DNA of 5,955 nucleotides, from contig JALWQD010000181.1 in the NCBI GenBank assembly GCA_026994735.1, positions 1-5,955 of the forward strand. Reading direction: 5' to 3'. This document shows positions 1-5,955 of the stretch, piece by piece. This DNA is from Gammaproteobacteria bacterium. GTDB lineage: Bacteria; Pseudomonadota; Gammaproteobacteria; SZUA-140. Each line of letters starts with the position of its first letter. The first letter of the stretch is position 1. The notes under the pieces were generated by a model, which was not told the DNA's origin, did no database searches, and saw only the letters and a list, made by a program, of their open reading frames with translations. A program made the position numbers and the translations under genes.

Positions 1-3000
1 TATGCTGCCGCACCGTGACACCGTCGATAATATCAACAAAGGCCATACGGCCAGCCACTTCGGTAATCACCGGATGGGTATGCGGGTCCCAGTTAGCCAG
101 AACCTGGCCGGCGACAACACTGGCACCGTCATCAACGGTAATTTCTGCGCCGTAGGGAACCTTGTAGCGTTCACGTTCACGGCCATTGGCATCGATAATA
201 ATCAATTCACCTGATCGTGAAACAGCGACATTGTGTCCCTTGCTATGACGAACCAGCTTAATGTTATTCAGGCGTACAGACCCCTTGGTCTTTGTCTCAA
301 TGCTATTGGCGGCAACAGAACTCGATGCAGCACCACCGATATGGAAGGTCCGCATGGTCAGCTGCGTCCCTGGCTCACCAATCGACTGAGCGGCAATAAC
401 ACCTACGGCCTCACCAATATTAACCTGATGACCACGAGCAAGATCACGGCCATAACATTTGGCACAGACTCCATGACGATTATCACAGGTGATCGGAGAA
501 CGGACATCAATACGCTCGATCCCCTCTTCTTCGAGGATTTCGACCCAATGCTCATCGAGCAAGGTGCCACTGGGAATAATGATGTCTTTGCTACCGGCAG
601 CCTGGACGTCCTTGTTGGTCATACGCCCCAGGACACGGTTACCGAGTGTCTCGACAACTTCGCCACCTTCAACGATATGACTGATGGTAACGCCCGCCTC
701 AGTGCCACAGTCCTCTTCAGTTACGACCAGATCCTGTGCCACATCAACCAATCTGCGGGTCAAATAACCCGAATTAGCGGTCTTCAAAGCGGTATCGGCA
801 AGACCCTTTCGCGCACCATGTGTCGAAATAAAGTACTGCAGAACATCCAGGCCTTCGCGAAAGTTAGCCGTAATAGGTGTTTCAATAATCGAACCATCCG
901 GCTTCGCCATCAAGCCTCGCATACCGGCCAATTGCCGTATCTGGGCAGCACTACCTCGAGCCCCGGAATCGGCCATCATAAAAATCGAGTTAAACGATTT
1001 CTGACTCACTTCTTTTTTCTTGCCCTTGTCATCGGCAATAGTGACAGATTCACTGCCAAGGCGCTTCATCATTGCCTTGGCAACCTGCTCATTGGTGTGC
1101 GACCAGATATCAATGACCTTGTTATAGCGCTCGCCATTGGTCACCAGGCCGGAGGTATACTGTTCCTGGATTTCACGCACTTCCTTTTCAGCCTTGTCAA
1201 TAATCCCTCCCTTCTCTTCCGGGATGATCATATCCTCAATGCCGATCGAGATGCCTGCCTTGGTCGAGTAGTCAAAACCGGTATACATCAATTTATCAGC
1301 GAAAACGACCGTCGCCTTGAGACCGACCTGACGGTAACAAATATCGACGAGTGAGGAGATCGCTTTCTTCGTCATATCGGTATTAATCAGGTCATAGCTC
1401 AACCCTTCAGGAACAATCTCAAACAGCAACGCGCGGCCAACGGTAGTCTTTTCAATACGGCGGTATTGCTCTTTACGATTACCATCATCGTCGATGGTGA
1501 CCTCACGCACACGCACTGAAATTGAAGCATGAAGCTCAGCCTGGCCTGACTCATAGGCACGATGAACTTCATTGGTATCGCTGAAGACCATCCCCTCACC
1601 AAGCGCATTGTGGCGCTCGCGGGTCATATAATAGAGACCGAGTACAACATCCTGTGACGGCACAATGATCGGTTCACCATTGGCTGGCGAAAGAATATTG
1701 TTTGTCGACATCATCAGAGCACGCACTTCCAGCTGGGCTTCCAGTGAAAGAGGAACGTGGACAGCCATCTGATCACCATCAAAATCAGCATTAAAGGCGG
1801 TACAGACTAACGGGTGCAACTGAATGGCCTTGCCTTCAATCAGAATCGGCTCAAAGGCCTGGATACCCAGACGATGCAGTGTGGGCGCACGATTAAGCAT
1901 TACCGGATGCTCGCGAATAACCTCGTCCAGGATATCCCAGACTTCCGGCCCTTCACGCTCGACCATCTTCTTTGCAGCCTTGATTGTTGTCGCCAGCCCC
2001 CGGCGCTCAACCTTGCTGAAAATGAAGGGTTTAAACAGCTCCAGAGCCATTTTCTTCGGCAAACCACACTGGTGCAAGCGCAGCGTCGGGCCCACCACAA
2101 TGACCGAACGTCCAGAATAATCGACACGTTTACCGAGCAGGTTCTGGCGAAAACGCCCTTGCTTGCCCTTAATCATATCAGCGAGCGACTTCAAAGGACG
2201 CTTACTACTACCGGTAATAGCCTTACCACGACGACCATTATCAAGGAGTGCGTCAACAGCTTCCTGTAGCATACGCTTTTCATTACGAACGATAATATCC
2301 GGCGCATTAAGGTCAAGCAGACGCTTCAGACGGTTATTACGGTTAATAACGCGACGATAGAGATCATTCAGATCGGAGGTCGCAAAACGACCACCATCAA
2401 GCGGTACCAAAGGGCGCAATTCTGGCGGCAGTACCGGCAGCACATTGAGAACCATCCACTCGGGATGATTGTGCGACTCAATAAAGGCCTCGACCAACTT
2501 CAGTCGCTTGCTCAATTTCTTGATCTTTGTTTCCGAGCCAGTCTCTTCAATATCAGTACGGATCTGCTTCAATTCCTCAGGCAGATCGAGCGAGATCAAC
2601 AACTTCTGAATGGCCTCACCGCCCATCAGAGCCTCAAATTCATCACCGTATTCCTCAATCGCATCGAGGTACTGCTCGTCGGTCATCAATTGACCGCGCT
2701 CAAGCTCTGTCATACCTGGATTAATAACGACAAAGGCCTCAAAATAGAGGATACGTTCAATATCACGCAAGGTCATATCGAGCAACAGACCCATACGTGA
2801 TGGTAGCGACTTCAAAAACCAGATATGGGCAACCGGACTGGCCAGCTCAATATGCCCCATACGTTCGCGACGAACCTTGGCGACAGTCACTTCAACGCCG
2901 CATTTCTCGCAAATAACACCACGATGCTTAAGACGCTTGTACTTTCCGCAGAGACATTCATAGTCTTTTACCGGACCAAAGATCTTCGCGCAAAAAAGGC

Positions 3001-3157
3001 CATCACGCTCGGGTTTGAAGGTCCGGTAATTAATGGTTTCAGGCTTTTTGACCTCACCAAATGACCATGAACGGATCTTCGCTGGAGAGGCCAGGCCGAT
3101 GCGGATCGCATTAAAATCTTCGACAGGCTGCTTCAACAGGTTTAGTAGGTTTTTCAA
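1..3157 (-). CDS. rpoC: RNA polymerase beta-prime subunit RpoC (partial, 3' end outside window)
   Basis: This is the beta-prime subunit, which holds the catalytic magnesium of RNA polymerase. The TTG at 3157 is chosen as start because it gives MKNLLNLLKQ, like the family N-terminus, and has GGGAG 8 nt upstream; a TTG two codons earlier sits too close to that site. I read 1052 codons without a stop; the protein is usually about 1400, so roughly three-quarters is present. Landmarks: first zinc site C68, C70, C83, C86; clamp helices that bind sigma (about 263-305); switch 2 with LLGKRVDYSGRSV (about 340-352); NADFDGD with the three Mg-binding aspartates (456-462); bridge helix (about 772-807, HGARKGLADTALK); second zinc site C817, C891, C898, C901; trigger loop with LTMRTFHIGG (H939). 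The SI3 insert, typical of Proteobacteria, begins after this and is cut by the window edge. Net differences from E. coli are 2 residues fewer at the N-terminus and 5 more between NADFDGD and the bridge helix. It is probably cotranscribed with rpoB. Confidence 0.99.
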   Translation of the reverse strand, partial: MKNLLNLLKQPVEDFNAIRIGLASPAKIRSWSFGEVKKPETINYRTFKPERDGLFCAKIFGPVKDYECLCGKYKRLKHRGVICEKCGVEVTVAKVRRERMGHIELASPVAHIWFLKSLPSRMGLLLDMTLRDIERILYFEAFVVINPGMTELERGQLMTDEQYLDAIEEYGDEFEALMGGEAIQKLLISLDLPEELKQIRTDIEETGSETKIKKLSKRLKLVEAFIESHNHPEWMVLNVLPVLPPELRPLVPLDGGRFATSDLNDLYRRVINRNNRLKRLLDLNAPDIIVRNEKRMLQEAVDALLDNGRRGKAITGSSKRPLKSLADMIKGKQGRFRQNLLGKRVDYSGRSVIVVGPTLRLHQCGLPKKMALELFKPFIFSKVERRGLATTIKAAKKMVEREGPEVWDILDEVIREHPVMLNRAPTLHRLGIQAFEPILIEGKAIQLHPLVCTAFNADFDGDQMAVHVPLSLEAQLEVRALMMSTNNILSPANGEPIIVPSQDVVLGLYYMTRERHNALGEGMVFSDTNEVHRAYESGQAELHASISVRVREVTIDDDGNRKEQYRRIEKTTVGRALLFEIVPEGLSYDLINTDMTKKAISSLVDICYRQVGLKATVVFADKLMYTGFDYSTKAGISIGIEDMIIPEEKGGIIDKAEKEVREIQEQYTSGLVTNGERYNKVIDIWSHTNEQVAKAMMKRLGSESVTIADDKGKKKEVSQKSFNSIFMMADSGARGSAAQIRQLAGMRGLMAKPDGSIIETPITANFREGLDVLQYFISTHGARKGLADTALKTANSGYLTRRLVDVAQDLVVTEEDCGTEAGVTISHIVEGGEVVETLGNRVLGRMTNKDVQAAGSKDIIIPSGTLLDEHWVEILEEEGIERIDVRSPITCDNRHGVCAKCYGRDLARGHQVNIGEAVGVIAAQSIGEPGTQLTMRTFHIGGAASSSVAANSIETKTKGSVRLNNIKLVRHSKGHNVAVSRSGELIIIDANGRERERYKVPYGAEITVDDGASVVAGQVLANWDPHTHPVITEVAGRMAFVDIIDGVTVRQH
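1772..1792 (-). other. rpoC: Catalytic NADFDGD motif of RpoC
   Basis: Codons 456-462 spell NADFDGD, the absolutely conserved motif whose three aspartates (D458, D460, D462 here; D460, D462, D464 in E. coli) hold the catalytic Mg2+ for nucleotide addition. Its intactness, in an unbroken frame with intact zinc sites, bridge helix and trigger-loop histidine, argues for a functional gene rather than a decayed copy. Confidence 0.97.
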
Positions 3158-3164
3158 GGCCAAA

Positions 3165-3170
3165 TCTCCC
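3165..3170 (-). promoter_or_regulatory. Ribosome binding site of rpoC
   Basis: On the coding strand this reads GGGAGA, with GGGAG followed by 8 nt and then the TTG start at 3157. It fits the anti-Shine-Dalgarno pairing and spacing well, and it decides between two in-frame TTG codons: the upstream one (3163-3161) would leave only about 2 nt. A good ribosome site is expected for a gene with a non-ATG start that must match beta production. Confidence 0.8.
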
Positions 3171-3207
3171 GATCAGTAATTCTTTTTGACTGCAATGTAC
3201 GTAACAG

Positions 3208-3233
3208 GCAGCGGGCGCTCAGAGGCCCGCTGC
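3208..3233 (-). other. GC-rich stem-loop in the rpoB-rpoC spacer
   Basis: In the transcript, GCAGCGGGC pairs perfectly with GCCCGCTGC (9 bp) around an 8-nt loop, CTCTGAGC. The hairpin begins 9 nt after the rpoB stop and ends 37 nt before the rpoC ribosome site. A second inverted repeat, GACTGCA (3237-3231) with TGCAGTC (3194-3188), surrounds and partly overlaps it, so an extended or alternative fold is possible. No run of T follows the stem (next bases CTGTTACG), so it is not a standard intrinsic terminator. A role in RNA processing, in protecting the rpoB 3' end, or as a partial attenuator is inference only. The pairing itself is read directly from the bases. Confidence 0.7.
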
Positions 3234-3242
3234 AGTCGCCAT

Positions 3243-5955
3243 TCACTCGAGTTCGATATCGATACCCAGTGCACGAATTTCCTTGAGCAAGACGTTGAAT
3301 GATTCGGGCATTCCCGCTTCCATACGATGATCACCATCAACGATATTCTTGTACATGGCCGTACGCCCCTGGACATCATCCGACTTGACGGTGAGCATTT
3401 CCTGCAAGGTATAGGAAGCGCCATAGGCCTCCAGCGCCCAGACTTCCATTTCACCAAAACGCTGGCCACCGAACTGTGCCTTACCACCCAGCGGCTGCTG
3501 GGTAACGAGACTGTAAGGGCCGGTCGAACGCGCATGCATCTTGTCATCAACCAGATGATTCAGCTTCAGCATATACATATAGCCAACAGTAACCGGACGC
3601 TCAAAGGCATCACCGGTACGGCCATCGTAGAGTGTCGTCTGACCGTCACGTGGCAAACCCGCAAGCTCCAGCATGGCCTTGATATCTTCTTGACTGGCAC
3701 CATCAAAGACAGGCGTTGCCAGAGGCACACCGGAACGGAGGTTGCTGGCCAGTGAGATCACCTCATCATCGGTCAATGAAGCAATATCTTCGGCCTTACC
3801 CCGTGTATTGTAGATTGTCGTCAACAATTCGCGCATTTCCTCGTTCTTGCTATGGGCATCCAGCGCCTTCGCAATACGCAAGCCAAGACCACGTGCAGCC
3901 CAGCCTAGATGCGTCTCAAGAACCTGGCCGATATTCATTCGGGAAGGCACACCTAGCGGGTTAAGAACGACATCGACCGGTGTTCCGTCGGCGTCAAACG
4001 GCATGTCCTCAACAGGGACAATCTGTGAAATAACACCCTTGTTACCGTGCCGCCCGGCCATCTTGTCACCCGGCTGAATGCGACGTTTGACCGCCAAGTA
4101 AACCTTGACCATCTTCAGGACGCCAGGAGCAAGATCATCGCCAGCGGTTACCCGCTTGCGTTTTTCTTCCAGACGGGTATCAAAGATCTTGCGCAATTTC
4201 CCCCGCTGTTCCGCGAGCTGTTCGAGCTGCTGTTTGGCGGAATCATCACGCAAATTAATTTCACCCCAACGCTCACTGCCAACTGTATTAAGATAGCTCT
4301 TGTTGATCTTCGTCCCGGCCTCGATATCACCCGGGCCACTATCAGCAACACGACCACGCAGCAGCTTCTCCATACGCATGAGAATATCGCCTTCGAGAAT
4401 CCGGTACTGATCATCGATATCCTTTTTCGCCTTCTCGAGTTCAGTTTCCTCTATCTGCAAAGCCCGCTGATCCTTATCGATACCGTCACGGGTAAAAACA
4501 CGGACATCAATGACTGTGCCGGCCATACCCGAAGAAACACGGGCAGAGGTATCCTTAACGTCTGATGCCTTTTCACCGAAGATTGCACGCAGCAGCTTCT
4601 CTTCCGGTGTCAACTGTGTCTCGCCCTTCGGGGTCACTTTCCCGACGAGGATATCGCCCGGTTTAACCTCGGCGCCGATATAAACGATACCGGACTCATC
4701 GAGATTGGCCAGTGCCGTTTCGCTGACATTGGGAATATCACAGGTCACTTCCTCCGAACCGAGCTTGGTATCACGAGCAACGCAAGTGATTTCCTCGATA
4801 TGGATAGAAGTATAACGATCTTCTTCAACGACACGTTCTGAAATCAGAATCGAATCCTCGAAGTTATAACCATGCCACGGCATGAAAGCAACAAGCATGT
4901 TCTGACCGAGAGCCAATTCACCATCATCGGTCGAGGAACCATCAGCAAGCACATCACCGGCAGCAATAACATCACCGGGAGAAACGAGTGGCTGCTGGTT
5001 GATACAGGTGTTCTGGTTCGAACGGGTGTATTTGGTCAGGTTGTAGATATCAACACCGGACTCTCCCGAACTGGCTTCTTCATCATTGACGCGAACCACA
5101 ATACGCGCGGCATCGACAGCATCGACGATGCCGCCACGATCTGCTGTCACAGTGACACCTGAATCAACAGCAACAGCACGCTCCATGCCAGTACCAACCA
5201 AAGGCTTTTGGGCACGCAATGTCGGCACTGCCTGGCGCTGCATATTCGATCCCATCAAGGCGCGGTTGGCATCATCATGCTCAAGGAAGGGGATCAGCGA
5301 TGCCGCCACAGAGACAATCTGTTTCGGCGAGACATCCATAAACTGGACATCTTCAGCCGAACGCATGGTAAATTCATCCTGGTGCCGACAGGAAACCAGG
5401 TCATCACTGAGCAAGCCATCTGCGTCAACATCAGCACTCGCCTGGGCAATCACAAAACGCCCTTCATCAATCGCTGAAAGATAATGGATTTCGTCACTCA
5501 CCTTACGCTCGATAACCTTGCGATAGGGTGTTTCCAGGAAACCGTAGGCATTGGTACGGGCATAGACCGAAAGCGAATTGATGAGACCAATATTGGGCCC
5601 TTCAGGCGTTTCAATCGGGCAGACCCTGCCGTAGTGAGTCGGATGGACATCACGCACCTCAAAGCCAGCACGCTCTCTTGTCAGGCCGCCCGGGCCAAGC
5701 GCAGAAACACGGCGTTTATGCGTCACTTCGGAAAGCGGATTATTTTGATCCATGAACTGTGACAACTGACTGGAACCAAAGAATTCCTTGACCACTGCTG
5801 TCACTGGTTTGGCATTCACCATATCCTTTGGCATCAGGCCATCGGCTTCGGCTGTTGTCAGGCGTTCACGGACGGCACGTTCGACACGCACCAAACCGAC
5901 ACGAAACTGGTTTTCAACCATTTCACCGACACAACGAATACGACGATTACCAAGG
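3243..5955 (-). CDS. rpoB: RNA polymerase beta subunit RpoB (partial, 5' end outside window)
   Basis: This is the beta subunit of the core RNA polymerase, which with beta-prime forms the catalytic cleft. The frame enters open at the window edge, so the methionine codon at 5921 is internal (about E. coli residue 459); in-frame codons upstream read LGNRRIRCVGE, matching E. coli from about residue 448. Numbering from that Met, visible landmarks are the rifampicin region (49-75), ETPEGPNIGLI (104-114), GYNFEDS with the conserved Glu-Asp (355-356), the flap with its tip helix (LTPEEKLLRAIFGE, 437-450), the SI2 insert (about 500-590), GDKMAGRHGNKG with the two active-centre lysines (620, 628), and the C-terminal anchor that contacts beta-prime (about 811-852). 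Against E. coli, SI2 is about 13 residues longer, a later loop 3 shorter, and the protein ends IELE rather than IELEDE. It stops with TGA, 85 bp before rpoC, in the usual rpoBC order. The family identity is not in doubt. Confidence 0.99.
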   Translation of the reverse strand, partial: LGNRRIRCVGEMVENQFRVGLVRVERAVRERLTTAEADGLMPKDMVNAKPVTAVVKEFFGSSQLSQFMDQNNPLSEVTHKRRVSALGPGGLTRERAGFEVRDVHPTHYGRVCPIETPEGPNIGLINSLSVYARTNAYGFLETPYRKVIERKVSDEIHYLSAIDEGRFVIAQASADVDADGLLSDDLVSCRHQDEFTMRSAEDVQFMDVSPKQIVSVAASLIPFLEHDDANRALMGSNMQRQAVPTLRAQKPLVGTGMERAVAVDSGVTVTADRGGIVDAVDAARIVVRVNDEEASSGESGVDIYNLTKYTRSNQNTCINQQPLVSPGDVIAAGDVLADGSSTDDGELALGQNMLVAFMPWHGYNFEDSILISERVVEEDRYTSIHIEEITCVARDTKLGSEEVTCDIPNVSETALANLDESGIVYIGAEVKPGDILVGKVTPKGETQLTPEEKLLRAIFGEKASDVKDTSARVSSGMAGTVIDVRVFTRDGIDKDQRALQIEETELEKAKKDIDDQYRILEGDILMRMEKLLRGRVADSGPGDIEAGTKINKSYLNTVGSERWGEINLRDDSAKQQLEQLAEQRGKLRKIFDTRLEEKRKRVTAGDDLAPGVLKMVKVYLAVKRRIQPGDKMAGRHGNKGVISQIVPVEDMPFDADGTPVDVVLNPLGVPSRMNIGQVLETHLGWAARGLGLRIAKALDAHSKNEEMRELLTTIYNTRGKAEDIASLTDDEVISLASNLRSGVPLATPVFDGASQEDIKAMLELAGLPRDGQTTLYDGRTGDAFERPVTVGYMYMLKLNHLVDDKMHARSTGPYSLVTQQPLGGKAQFGGQRFGEMEVWALEAYGASYTLQEMLTVKSDDVQGRTAMYKNIVDGDHRMEAGMPESFNVLLKEIRALGIDIELE
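5697..5777 (-). other. rpoB: Rifampicin resistance-determining region of rpoB (cluster I)
   Basis: These 27 codons correspond to E. coli beta 507-533, the main wall of the rifampicin pocket beside the RNA exit path. All residues commonly changed in resistant mutants have the sensitive form here: Q513, D516, H526, R529, S531 and L533 in E. coli numbering. The only difference from E. coli that I see is the conservative exchange of Ile for Val at 524 and 530. P564 and I572 of the neighbouring cluster II are also unchanged. The target sequence therefore predicts rifampicin sensitivity, though permeability or modifying enzymes cannot be judged. Confidence 0.9.

Noticed and set aside
233..1354. Plus-strand open frame of 373 codons as a real gene
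   Set aside because: It lies wholly opposite rpoC in exact codon register, its product resembles no family I recognise, I see no convincing ribosome site, and the complementary strand encodes invariant RpoC motifs (bridge helix, zinc site, trigger loop).
1814..2269. Plus-strand open frame of 151 codons opposite rpoC
   Set aside because: Same register shadow of rpoC, opposite the highly conserved stretch leading to NADFDGD.
1..3157. Possible frameshift, intein or insertion in rpoC
   Set aside because: Reading all 1052 codons gave one continuous frame aligning with known beta-prime apart from small loop length changes; no intein motifs or foreign segment appeared.
3208..3233. Spacer hairpin as an intrinsic terminator of rpoB transcription
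   Set aside because: The stem is strong but is followed by CTGTTACG, with no U-tract, and termination here would separate rpoB from rpoC, which are normally cotranscribed.
3219..3242. Seven-codon minus-strand mini-ORF (MATAAGL) starting directly after the rpoB stop, as a leader peptide
   Set aside because: Its ATG abuts the rpoB stop, but no clear ribosome site precedes it, and it has no run of regulatory codons; a stop followed by ATG is easily chance.
3173..3550. Minus-strand frame of 125 codons running from rpoB into the spacer
   Set aside because: It is an out-of-frame reading of the conserved RpoB C-terminus, rich in Arg and Ser with no recognisable motif, and only its last codons lie in the spacer.
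4047..4565. Plus-strand open frame of 172 codons opposite rpoB
   Set aside because: It is the reverse complement of rpoB codons in the same register and covers conserved RpoB sequence and SI2; there is no independent evidence for coding.

Overview
The window carries two genes of one housekeeping operon, both on the minus strand: the 3' two-thirds of rpoB (RNA polymerase beta subunit) and the 5' three-quarters of rpoC (beta-prime subunit). Read in the transcribed direction, rpoB enters at base 5955 and stops at 3243. An 85-bp spacer follows, and rpoC starts at 3157 and runs off the other end at base 1. Both frames are open and uninterrupted; I translated rpoC codon by codon from 3157 to 1 and found no stop or frameshift.

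The organism is a gammaproteobacterium, or something close to one. Beta and beta-prime match the E. coli and Pseudomonas subunits (recalled from memory) along almost their whole length. They also carry the lineage inserts expected there: the beta SI2 region before the GDDLAPG motif, and the beta-prime SI3 insert beginning in the trigger loop. Base composition is near 50 to 55% GC by eye. SI2 is unlike both E. coli and Pseudomonas, so I would not name a genus. It could be one of the less studied orders, such as sulfur oxidisers or methylotrophs, but that is a guess.

Layout: 5955-3243 rpoB (partial, 5' end outside); 3242-3158 spacer with a strong GC-rich stem-loop and the rpoC ribosome binding site; 3157-1 rpoC (partial, 3' end outside, cut within SI3). 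No other gene, RNA gene, mobile element, repeat array or CRISPR is supported. The numerous plus-strand open frames lie opposite the two genes, mostly in exact codon register, and are explained by rare use of TTA, CTA and TCA.

The two products form the catalytic core of RNA polymerase. Beta supplies the rifampicin pocket, the flap and the lysines near the active site. Beta-prime supplies the Mg-binding aspartates, bridge helix, trigger loop, clamp and two zinc sites. I see no undescribed system. The only part worth a second look is the structured rpoB-rpoC spacer.
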